NCBI GenBank assembly: GCA_028023455.1 | Contig: JAQFVV010000229.1 | Coordinates: 1,610,501-1,674,500 of the forward strand | DNA from: Epiperipatus broadwayi | Taxonomy: Eukaryota > Onychophora > Udeonychophora > Euonychophora > Peripatidae | Direction: 5' to 3' | DNA: 64,000 nt | In this document: positions 24,528 to 36,400 of the stretch, in pieces | Layout: each line of letters starts with the position of its first letter | Numbering within the stretch: the first letter of the stretch is position 1 | Notes under the pieces: model-generated | The model's database searches: none | What the model saw: only the letters and a program-made list of their open reading frames with translations | Told to the model about the DNA's origin: nothing | Translations under genes and position numbers: made by a program

Positions 24528-25150
24528 ATAGAGAGGAATAAGCAAATATTTTATCTAGCGCCATGCTTGCAATTATATTTCATTCCAATATCAGTCTTTC
24601 AAGCTAATTAAGCACGCGCCTTTTGAGTGTTAAATAAATGAATACTCTTCTTCAATCCAAGATATAGTATTTATGCAGGAATAAAAAGAATCCTCTTATT
24701 CCTACAACTCAAATTCTTTTATATGAGCAAATCTGAAGTACTGTTAAAGAGAGCATGAGTAGATTCTCACTTTAAATTACTATTTACGATGTTTTTTGGC
24801 TGAATGACGTTGGTGTAATTACTTAGAATTTACTAAATGTCATTCTTACTGTAACTTAATTATGAGTAAATAAGCAAATATTTTATCTAGCTCCGTGCTT
24901 GCAATTATATTTCATTCCAATATCAGCCTTTCAAGCTAATTGAGCACGCGCCTTTTGAGTGTTAAATAAATGAATACTCTCTTCTTCAATCCAAGATATA
25001 GTATTTATGCAGGAATAAAAAGAATCCTCTTATTCCTACAACTGAAATTCTTTTATATGAGCAAAGAGAGTATTCATTTATTTAACACTCAAAAGGCGCG
25101 TGCTCAATTAGCTTGAAAGGCTGATATTGGAATGAAATAGAGAGGAATAA
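24528..25150. mobile_element. Composite repeat cluster flanked by 14-bp direct repeats
   Basis: Copy A (about 24539-24735) and copy B (about 24872-25068) are direct repeats of roughly 195 bp with few differences. Copy C (25069-25136) is an inverted partial copy of the first part of the unit, so B and C form a strong hairpin. The whole array is bounded by atagagaggaataa at 24528-24541 and 25137-25150, which looks like a target duplication. The unit has a GC-rich patch 'agcacgcgccttttgagtg'. Non-coding. Confidence 0.75.
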
Positions 25151-28100
25151 CAATTTTGTTTTTTTATTTTGAAAATAGTTCATTAAATTTGATACTTTCT
25201 ATACAAATTGAAAGGGGGGGGGGTAGGAATGAAGAGGCTGAACCCATTAGAAAATAAATAATTCTATGTCTGGAAAAGTTCCATGAGTAATTTGCTTCTA
25301 ATGATTATTATTTTTCTTTGGTTAGTGATTTTTTTCTCACCAAAGAATTAGTTTAGAGTCATAATTTTTATAATTCTTGAATGAAGCAGTGAGCTTGTTT
25401 TTACTACACTTTAACTTTTTTTGAAATATATAGTAGTTGTAGCATTTTAATAATTTGCTACCATATTCTTTTACTTTAATATTCATTTATATTATTAATA
25501 TTCATTATTAAGCATACATGACTTCTATTATTTCATTCACCACTATTTTTTTTATTACTATTTAATTTCCATTGATTTTATTTAATGTTTTTATACCTAG
25601 GGATCTAAAATTGTCATGTATGTCATTATTGTCTAATTTTAGCCATGTCATCAGAATTGAAAATGCTTCAACATAAAATGTCTTGAGAATGTTTGACTAA
25701 ATATAGAATAAAATATGAAGTATTTCTTATATTAAATAAAAACATCTACAAGTAATTCTCTTAAAAGTTTATATATAAAAATCACATAGCCGCAGCCCTC
25801 TTCCTATATAAATCAGTAGAATAATAGCAGTCAGTCAAGGCAGTACTCCAATTATATATTAATGGAATTTATATCTACCATTGCCGAAGATTTTAAATAG
25901 ATAGTAAATGAAAGCATGAAAAAAACAGGTTGTAATTTTAATTTATTTTAGTGACTGATTTCATTTGCAATTTATTTAAGATCTTAGATAAGGATAGTGA
26001 CTGGATTCCATTTATTATCTAATTGTAGTATTGCCATACCAACAGATTGGTGGTATTGTATTAATTTATTTAAGTAGGATGTTGTAGTGATGTGATTTTC
26101 ATATGAAAACCAATTAATTGATGATTTAATATATATATTGCAAATCAATGATAAACCTGTTTTTATTGTATTTGTTGAATCATTACTAGTATTTAGTGAT
26201 ATAATGAACTTATTATAGTTTATGATAGGACTCAAGTACTAAGTTTCTAGAATTGAGGACATGGAAAGCAATAACTGATACTGATGATGATAATGTGTTA
26301 TTTAATCTGAAACCTAGTTGTTTCACTGTTTTTAGGCAGAGTCCTTATTATAAAACACAAAAGTATTACATCAATTTAAATACTTGGTGGCTTTTTAGAT
26401 AGAAAAGTATTTGGATGTTGAGGCATAACTCAGATTCCTGGGTCATTATACTGCATTTAATAAATTAAAAGGATATTTTATTATAATTATCTCAACTATA
26501 TTGATTATATAGAGAGCTATTATATTTCCAAATTTATTGTATGAACATGAGACAGATCTTTATCTTTGTAACATAAGATACTAAGGATGTTTCGTAATAT
26601 TCTGAAAATATGATGTCCAAAATCAAAATACCAATTAGTATGTTCTTCAGCTTGCTGAATGCAATGTTATCAAATCTACTATCATGGGTAATGGATGAAT
26701 ATCAATAGATTTCCTAAAAAAATGTTTTATGGTGAACCATTTTGTGTTGTAATCAATTTTTACCTACTTCTGTCAAATAATTTTTTTTCAAATTTTGTAT
26801 ATGTTTGTTATTGTTGATAATGCAATATTTCCAAGTTATCCAGCATTTCAAACAACATTCATATTGGTTCAGTAATTTTTTAGTAATGCTGAATAAGTGA
26901 GACTGTCACCTATTTAATAAAATTGGGACAGTTTAACTTACATAGGAATTTTAGCCATATTACAAATATAAGAAATTTGTTTGTCTGAATACTTGTGGGA
27001 ATAAAAAATTCATTTCAATTTTTGAAAATATAACAACATTTTTGAGATTCTCATTTTTAAAAAAAATTTGAATATGAATAGAATTTGAATAATTTTGAAA
27101 AAATTCAGGGTTATAGGGATAGACTTTTTTAACAAAATGTAAAAACCAAAAAATAATAAAAAAAATTTTTTTCTTGGACCACAATTTTGGCTGTTATGCA
27201 TAACTTTAAATAAAAGTGTAGACCCCCAAAATAAATATTTGTTGCTTTTTAATGTGTTGGTCCTCAAATTAAATAAAAGCATTTCTCTAAAAAATATTTT
27301 TTTGAACATTATTTTTTTTTAGGAGAAATGAGACCCTGTTTTATAAAGATATTTTAAATAGGCTCAATATTAATTGCTTGTATTGGAAGTAATGACAGGA
27401 TAAAACATAATGAAAAACTAAAGTTAGGCAAAATAAAGTATTTAGAAAGAAAAATTTGTTTCAGATGAATTTGAAAGACATTTTCTTGCAAGTTATCATA
27501 TAAACAGATTAAAGACAGCCTGCTATATATATGGACATGTTTGGTGTTTCAGAAATTGTTTTGTGTAAACATTGCAAAATAGCAATATAAATAATATTCT
27601 TTTTCTCTCACTTTTCTTCTGTAATTAGAATGCTCATAGTCCTTTAAGAACAATTATTAGTAAAGCCATATTTTAAAACTAATCAAATAGAAAAAAAAAA
27701 TAGTGAAAGATATTTGGAAAGATATAAAGGTAGACTTTAAGATAGTATTTGCAAATGGATATAATTATTATCTAAATTTTTTTTTGATGGATTCTGTCTG
27801 GAATCAATTTATTTATTTTTTCATTTTTATAAAATGTTTGAATCATACCTTTATTATTTGCTGTATCATATTTTTATTTCATATTCATATTCTGCAAAGT
27901 TTAATTATAATTAAAATTGTAATATGATTTGCTAAGTAATATATTTTAAATTAACAAATAAAAACTTCATTTATATTAAAATAGTATATTTTCATTATTA
28001 TGCTATTTTAACAAATATATCAATAAACATTTTTTTTTATATAGCTTTATAGAAATGGTTGACTAAGCTAACAGAAAATGTTATGCTGTTCAGTTTTTGA

Positions 28101-29850
28101 TGTTATTACATATATTACTTCGTCTACTTACAGAGCATGAAAGTCACATGCTAAAAGGAAAAAAAAACCAAAAGGTTTAGATAAGGAAATTATAATATAT
28201 AGCTTATTATTTTGTCTAATGACTATTAGACTGATATAATAATTTTTGTTAAGATAAAAAGCAGGGGCAAACTACTTAATGATACATTGCATTTTTACTG
28301 CTTATTTAGCATCTTCTTCTGCCCTTTTAGGTTTAACACATTGAGAAAGTGGCCAATTTAAGAGCTAAAGGCTCTTGTATTGAGTCACACTTGAGTAAAG
28401 TAAAAATAAAAATTTCACTGTGATTAATTTAATACAACTCTTATGCTCAATCTGGTACTTTAATGTTACACAACCCCCTGAGCAACTAATCATATTGTTA
28501 TATCATTTTTTTCTTCAAATCTTTTTGATTTAATGAATTTACAACTATTTTATGAATTGAATAGTATTACATTTGTTCTTATATAATCTCTTTTGGTATT
28601 ATTTATTTGTAAATAAGTATAGTTGTTCCAATCGAACTTTAGGGAAAAGTAAAAAAAAAAAATCCACTAAAAATTATATTTACATTTTCACACATTTACA
28701 TAAGGAGAAAAAATTGGAATTATAATTATAGTGCATGCACATAACTGAAGGGTGGAAATACAAGTATACTACACAAACACCCAATCTTATTGATACATCT
28801 TGGAACTTTTTTCTTACCATTTTCAGTGCTGCTGCTTTTAAAATGAGGAGTAAGCAAATATTTTTATTGTTTGAATCATTATTCATAATTAAATTCCTTA
28901 AAATGCATAACATAATAGCACCAAATAAGCACAGAATAACATAAACAACTATCAAATCAAGTGAAAATTTATACTTGGGAAAATTTCAACTTTAAACATT
29001 ATTAACCATACATAATATAGTACAAAGCAAAAAGGCTCCACATTACATTTTATGAAAAGTTTGAAATGATTATTATTTAGCAAGTTCCATATATTAAACT
29101 AGTCTATTATCTGTTTTTTATCTACTCTTTAATTGCCTTTTTTATGATCATCAACTTACTTTACTATATCTACTTTTTTTCCTTTTATTCTCCCCAGTTT
29201 TTTTCATAATTTCTTTTGTAATTTGTCTCCCTCTTAAATACACATTCAATATAGTTCTTCTTTTCTTTTATAATTTCTTCAACTTTTTTTTTTATACGTA
29301 TCTAAATTCCCATGTATAAAATTACATTCTAAACAAAGTATTTAATAAATCTTTTTTTTTTTTAAATCTTTCTGTAATATGTTACAAAATAATATTTTAT
29401 TAAAAGTTTGTTTAGCTATTGTAATTTTCAATTTTATTGTAGTTTTGCTGTTTCATTTTCCAAATATTTAAAAATATTACAAATTTTAATCTTTTATCCA
29501 ATCCCCCTATTTTCATTGATTTTTGTTTTCAATTTATTTATTTCATTTCATAATTTCTACAAATACCAATTCTGCTAGAAATAAAAATAATTATAAGGTC
29601 AGATGCTCAGAAAATCATATGACATTTGAGTATCATGATGGCAAGTTGAAACAACAATTCAATTTATTTAATCAAACTTTTTTTTTTTAACTTAGCTAGT
29701 AATTGATCCAGAACTTTAGTTTTTTAGTCTACTACTTTATCATTGAATTAAATAGAAGTGGATACTCAGTTCTTAATATTTTGCTAATTGTGTTGACATT
29801 ATCTGCATCTAGTGCAATGTCATAACTAAAAAGTTATAGTAAAATCAAAG
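25151..29850. other. AT-rich non-coding DNA, nothing recognised
   Basis: G run at 25213-25222; otherwise low-complexity AT. Frames at 25984-26235, 26960-27309, 27703-27927 and 28680-28955 lack any family signature. Confidence 0.5.
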
Positions 29851-29857
29851 ACTAACT

Positions 29858-30001
29858 CAGTGATGTGCAACTGTTTTACTCATGTGACCCCCTTCCCTGG
29901 ATAAAAATTTGACAGCACTAACTATTGGTTCTTAACATGTCTAAATTATATGTATGAGTATGTAAGAATATTTATAATGAAATGATAATAGTTTTTAATT
30001 A
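29858..30001 (+). repeat. Possible hAT-like terminal fragment
   Basis: Starts cagtgatgtgcaactg and soon reads tgaccccctt, resembling the terminal region of common hAT-derived repeats (cagtg...gacccc). A second 'catgaccccctgattg' lies at 31085-31100 in the same orientation. The 30010-30886 element may have inserted into this older repeat. Confidence 0.3.
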
Positions 30002-30894
30002 ATATACAAGGTACTCTTTCCGGCCGTATAATGCGTCTACCTGATGGTGCTGTTGCTTGCAAAAGCACAGAAATATGCCGTTTACACAGCCCAACTTACA
30101 GCCTCTAGAACAGTTGTTCATATTAGCCATTATTAGGCATACACGCTGTGCTTCGTGTCATTATGGAAATAGTGTGCACTTCATATATAGGATGTGAGGG
30201 TGTGTAGAATTCAGCAGGCCATAAGTGTTTTTATGTGCATTCAAATTAAGTATCTTGCACATTATCTGATGTACTATTACATACTAATAATTGTAAATCC
30301 ATCGCCCCATTTCTTTTAACATCTTTGAAGGTGAAAATAATTGCAAAAGTGTATGTTGTTGAAGCTTTTCACATAAGGCACGTTTGCGGGAGAACAGTTA
30401 TGAGAGTAATACAATGGCTGCCATTATCCATTGTTTTGAAAATTATAATATAGGTTAGCTCAGACTAGAGCATGTAATGGCTGCTTTTTCGGACCGGCAA
30501 AACTCATCGGAGGCCCCATGCACACACATTCCAGCACTACACACTGTCAGCTATGTTCGTTCAGACTAGTGGATGTATCAGACGATCCTTCGGATCATCA
30601 AAACCATTAGATTCCCCATGCTTTTTCCAGCAATATGTGCTGTCAGCTTGGTTCGCTGAGACTAATGCATGTATTTATTCTAATTTTCATTCAAAAAATA
30701 AGACACATTTTCAAACTCTTGATTTTATATATTTTTAAAATGAAATTGTGTTAAATACCATCGGAAAGGTTGTAAGCATAATTTAGCAGAAAACAAAAAA
30801 TTATCGACCTTGCAATGTTACATTTCATTATTTTTGCAAGCAACAGCACCATCAGGCAGATGCATTACACAGTCAGATAGAATACCATATACAA
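30002..30894. mobile_element. Non-autonomous DNA transposon, 877 bp, ~55-bp TIRs, 8-bp target duplication
   Basis: The left end at 30010 reads ggtactctttccggccgtat and later gatggtgctgttgcttgc. The right end, reverse-complemented from 30886, reads ggtattctatctgactgtgt and then the same 'gatggtgctgttgcttgc'. About 47 of 55 positions match and most differences are transitions, several at former CG sites. The element is flanked by a perfect 8-bp repeat, atatacaa (30002-30009 and 30887-30894). No transposase frame is inside. An 8-bp duplication with GG termini fits Merlin-like, hAT-like or P-like groups; the superfamily is undecided. Confidence 0.85.
30457..30672. repeat. Internal ~108-bp tandem duplication inside the 877-bp element
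   Basis: Two adjacent diverged units share cagactag, ccccatgc, ttccagca and ctgtcagct in the same order. The first is about 30457-30564 and the second about 30565-30672. They are GC-richer than the window. Confidence 0.65.
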
Positions 30895-31439
30895 ATTTAT
30901 ATTTCTTAATATTTTAATATTAAGTAACATACTATATGAAATGAAATTTTTGAAACAAATTGTGCAGAAACAGTTTGGTTTCATGTGTTTTTTTTTATTT
31001 ATTTTTAAAAATTAAATTCTTTCCTAATTATTGTCAAAACTTAAGCAAATTTCTTAAACAATTTTGCAATCCCAACAATTTTTACATGACCCCCTGATTG
31101 ATTATGCACAATTACCAGTATACATCTATACTTATCAATATATATATACAAATTTTTCTAATGATATAGCATTTGCACTTCTATATTATTATATAAATGT
31201 GCAATTTTATTTGCTTGTTTGTTTGTGACTTTATAATTAAACAAATATTGTATTACTCTTGAAGAATCTTTCATGATTTTCTTTCATTTTTTATATAGAA
31301 TTTTAGTGGCACAGTTTAAAAAAAATTATAATTTTTAATATAAAAATGAATGGAAAATTTGTATCATAATTATTTTTGAAGGATATCATAATAAACCAAA
31401 AGAGAGCAGCACTCATTAAAAGATTATAGAGTTGCAAAA
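30895..31439. other. AT-rich DNA with hAT-like remnant near 31085
   Basis: Contains the second 'gaccccctg' segment described for 29858; otherwise nothing. Confidence 0.35.
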
Positions 31440-32400
31440 TTTTTTAAATAAAAAGTATAGTTTTTGATAAAGAAAAGTAAATTTTGATTTTGTAAATATA
31501 TTTTAAATTGATTAAAATGCATATATTTAATTTCTCATTTTAATAATGATAATTTAGATCAATTATAATGAATTTGATACTTTTAGGAATTCACTTTAAA
31601 TATATATTTAATTTAACACATGTTAAAATAAAATTTAAATTGGATCTGATAAATGAAAAGAAATACTACTGAATTTGATATTTTTTTACTATGAAATTGG
31701 TAAACTTTTAAAATGTTAGTTTAAATATATGAACATGTGAAAAAGTAAATTTTAAAATGCTATGGGATACAGTAAGAGAATTTGATAAACTTTTACCATT
31801 TCCTTTTGAGTATATTCTCATATGATAAAGTAATATTGAAATACGTACTAGATAATTAAGATATTAGTTTTTGATAATCCAGATAATATTTTATTGAATA
31901 AATATATTTTAAATTAATTAAATTTCATTTATACTATATTTAATTTCTCACTTGCATATAATATAATGGTGTTAAAATTTTATAGCCATTTTAAAAATTA
32001 TCACATGAGAAATGTAAAATAATTTATTTTAAATTATTGTTTATTATATTTAATAAAAGTTATATTTTTTGTAATACTGCTGTTGATATTTATTTCATAT
32101 AAATATTACATAAATATATTTTAATTATCAAACTTTCTACTAATGAGAGTACTTCTAAAGTTCAAAAGTGGACTATGTAAATATATTTTAATTATCAAAC
32201 GTTATAATAATGGCAATGGGACAGCTAGAGAAGTGGAGAGAATTAGTGAGGGAAATTTTTATTTGGTATTCAGTAAATCAAAAATGGAGTTCCGATGATA
32301 AAACATTTAAAAATTTTTACTGCTTAGAATATATCTTCTCTACGTATATAAATTAAAAAATATATTTTAATAATCGACTGCATTATAATTCTTTTATTTT
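31440..32400. repeat. Degenerate AT-rich repeat array
   Basis: Variants of 'taaatatattttaa' followed by 'attatcaaa' or 'atttaatttctcattt' recur near 31490, 31600, 31900, 32112, 32178 and 32350. The pair at 32112 and 32178 shares about 23 bp with a 66-bp period. A 33-codon protein-like stretch on plus starts at 32212 (MAMGQLEKWRELVREIF) but is isolated. Confidence 0.4.
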
Positions 32401-32739
32401 TATTATTATTCTCTTAACACCCGCAAAAACAACCATGTGTCGGCTGTGTTTGCATTAGTAAAATAAAATAATATAATGTAGTTGAGAATTAAAATATATT
32501 AAAAGAATAGTTACATGAAATAATAATTCATGAGTTATCAATAACAGTTTAAAATGGCTACAACATTGTTTATAAAATTGTATTACAATAGCTATTTTTA
32601 TCTGCTATTGATATCACATGTATTATCGGTTTATGTAAATATTTAAGTATATTATAATTATCAAATACATTGCATTCTTTTAATTTAATAATGCAAGCAA
32701 CTGCAGGTATAGCTTGTATATATATATAAATCATTGTTA

Positions 32740-33490
32740 ATATTAATAAATACAATATTTTCAAAATTAAATGTAAGACAGTGGAAATGATTTTCTTTTC
32801 TGTGTCCTGTCAATATAATTATATCATTCTTTTCTTTTTGTCTGAACCATTTCTTTTCCTTATAATTGATTAAATATAAATCAAATATATAAATATTAAT
32901 ATATACCACTTTCAAATTAAATGTAACTGACAATAATTGAAAAGTGATTTTCGTATGCTTTCATTATACTATTCTCCTTGTAAGAATGCCTGCAGGAATA
33001 AAACATTATTTATTCTTGCAATCCCAAATCTTAAAGATTATTTTCATTGTCTTACATTTAATTTGAAAATATTGTATGTAATATTTACTTATTTGACTTA
33101 TATTTAATTAATCATAAGCTTTTTAAAATGAGAAGAAATGGTTCATATTGATTATTTAAAATAGGCAAAACTCTCCATATAGTAGTGCTACTCAGTGCAA
33201 GCCAGAGTAAGCAATGCATGCCAGAAAGCTTGTGCATAAAATCCCTATCTAGTGCACTGAATGACACTACTGTATGGAGAGTTTTGCCTGTTTTAATAAC
33301 AGTTATGAGCACAAGAAATGGTGATTATGTGATGTTTGGTCGTTTAATATCAATTATTTGATGATTGTTGTAAAAAAACTTTTTTTACATCTGAAGTGAA
33401 TTTAAATTCCATTCTGAATTGTATCACGTTAGAAAGGTAATCTCTTTAATATCTGAGATTGCAGGAATAAATTGTTTTATTCTTGCAGGT
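32740..33490. repeat. Nested inverted repeats
   Basis: Two inverted-repeat pairs interlock. One joins 32750-32795 with 33038-33080 (caatattttcaaa...ttaaatgtaagac and its complement). The other joins 32981-33042 with 33430-33490 (cctgcaggaataaaac...tgcaatc and its complement). A diverged direct copy of the first arm lies at 32895-32945. The 33156-33296 MITE sits inside. Probably successive foldback insertions. Confidence 0.6.
33156..33296. mobile_element. 141-bp MITE flanked by TTAA
   Basis: Both ends read TTAA-AA(T/C)AGGCAAAACTCTCCATA inward, and the inverted repeats extend about 42 bp to 'cagtgca'. The element has TTAA at both borders (33156-33159 and 33293-33296), as in piggyBac-type or other TTAA-targeting elements. 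The minus frame across it (33112-33312) is a by-product of the palindrome. Confidence 0.8.
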
Positions 33491-36400
33491 ATTTTGACAA
33501 AAACAAGGGAGTAGCACACAAAAAAGAAAATCATACTCATTCTCTTAAATGTAAATCAATATTATATCTTGAGATAGTATATAGGAAGTTTATCATCAAA
33601 AAGTTTTATGAATATCATGAGCCACTTTTTGCCCTATTGTGATTTAATATTATGTATTCCTTTTGTCTTTTTATATTTTCTTACTTAACCAGATTTTCTC
33701 CTAAAGTAAATTGCTTCTTGGCCATTTTCCATATTATATTGCAAGAATCTATTCTTTTATTTGTGCTTAACATAATAATCATATTGCAAAATTTACAAAT
33801 ATTTCAAAAGACTCTCATAACTATCTTGTCATCTCTTAGTTATTTAATATGTTAAACCACAATTTGATAATTACCATTGTTGGAAAAATATCAAGTTAAT
33901 TTAATAGTCTATGATTGTTTTTGAAATCTTATATAAAACTTAGCTCTATTTAAATTAGTAGAATGTCACATTGCGCAATAGTTTATATATATAAATTATT
34001 AAATCCATAGAATTGTTAAATCATCATCAAAACCTGGATTTTTATGCAGTTTGAGTGGAATTATTATATAGTATTACTTTGGTATGTAAGTGTGAATTAT
34101 AGATGAAATAAGATCATCAAAGAATGCTGAGATGTCATCAGAATACCCATGCTAAAAGTAGATGAAATCTTTGGGCCAAATATCAGTTTATATATGCACC
34201 ATATCCTCTGCATATAAGTAACTTTTATAAAAGAATTGTTCATACAGATGATTATCAATTTTTACCATTACGTTGATTATTAGACAGTTATTCATTATAG
34301 CAAAGAATTGAGAAAGGCTTTTAAAAATATTTTATTTGGAATATAGCTTTGTATAGAAAAGATGATAAGGAAAAGGAAAAAAAAAAAGAAATGATGGAAA
34401 ATTTTAGAGATGTGGATTTTGAGAATGGAAAAGATAACTGGAAAGAAAAAATTAGTAATGAAGAAATATTGAAATATTCTGAAGTAAAAATGATTATTTA
34501 TTGAAGAAATTAAAAGCAGAATATAAGTTGGATTCAGCATGAATATAGTGATAAATAAATTTGATATACATCAGCACTTCAGAAAGATAGAAAAAATTGA
34601 TAGTTATGCTTAAAAGATGTGACTATGATTGGCTAAATAATACAGAAAGAAATAGGAAACCTTGGAGAAGATGATTTAGGTTAAAACTTGAATTTCATCT
34701 GATTACCAAATTTATCAGGAATGTGAACCATTAAATAAATATATAGTATAGAAAGAAAGAACTGAAGTTAACCAGTAAATGCATCATGTATTTCATCCTT
34801 CATTGATTTCATCAGGTATATATATGAGATTTCTTTTGCATATTTGTTACATTTATTTTTATTCATTCATGGATTAAAATTGTTAATTGTTGAAAATGAA
34901 AATTACAATAATGGATTAATTTTTGTAACCTGAATAATAAAACTATGTAATTATACAGTTTTAATTTCACCAGAACTTTAGTGTGAATACTGGAACTTAA
35001 TTAACTACTTCTAATTTTTTGAATTAAAATTGTTTCACACTTAATAAATTCAATCTATGTGTGCAAAGTGGCGTATATTAAGAATGTGTGTAATATAACA
35101 GGATTATTGTGATTTAGTAGAGATCTTAGGACACAGAGACTTGAATGTTTCCAAAATATCAAGAATTTTTCTGGAAGTACAGAAATTCTTTTAAAAATAT
35201 TTTAGTTAAAAGTTTTAATTAAATATTGTCTTAAAAATGTATATATTTAAAATAATTTCTTCCAAAGCAACGTGAAAGCATCTTGATATAACTAATTCAG
35301 TATTTATTTTCATATAATATTTAAATTGTTTTGGTCATAATCTTCATTCCGCAAAATAAATGGGTGTATATATATATATAATATAATCTTCTATTTTTAG
35401 GTTTATAATAAATCATATCTCAAATATTTATAGATGTAATCTATATTTATATAAGTATTTAATACAAATTATAAAGTTTATTAACATCTATAAAACAATT
35501 AAATAGGATATTTACAATTTATGTATAATATCTATACATTTGTAAGAACTACATATCACACTACTTTTAATTATAACATAAATAAATAATATATAATGTA
35601 TACAAAAGTAATCTCAATTATTTAGTTCATAACTGAATTTATATGAATGAGAAACAAAGTCATGTGATCTTCCAGAAATTATTTATTTCAGTATTAGCAA
35701 ATTATCTATTTATTGCAGTCTTTAAATTGATTTATAATAATAATCTCTAATTTTGTGTCTTACCTCACATTATAGTCTTGTTTGATGTAGATTGAAGTTA
35801 AATTTAAAGTTACAAGATTTTTTATGTTCAAAGAAAATTAAAGTGGTATAAGACTAATATTTGTAGTATTTTTTGTATGTTACGAAGTGACTGGTGTTCA
35901 TTTAATCTTTTTTTATAAGAACATTTTGACACACTTAATTATGATTTTTTACATCCTCATAATTTAGTAAATGATATTATTGTTTTGTTTTTTAAATATA
36001 GCATTTTTGTAATTATTGAATAATTTGTTTGTATTTCAGAGAACATAAAAGTAAATATCACTTATATTATCAAAAAAATTTTTTAATAAATTTAAATTGA
36101 ATGTCATTTAGAAGAGGCATGAATAGCCTTTTTTTTCTTCATTTTTTATTAATGCTATGAGTTATTAAATTTATTTAATGTATGTATAATTTAGCTTGTG
36201 TTATATTCTATACTTATGAGTTCTTGAGAAAGTAGTTCAATATTTTGATGGTATTCTGTTATGATGTAGAAAAGATGTAAAACTAACCATTTTATGTATC
36301 ATTATTACATATGATTTAAAATGAAGATATTCTCTTTTTTAGATAGGTTTGATAAATAATTTATTGTTTGAATAATCATTATCTTTAGACATTTATAAAT

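Noticed and set aside
33112-33312. 66-codon minus frame as a gene
   Set aside because: It is produced by the palindromic MITE.
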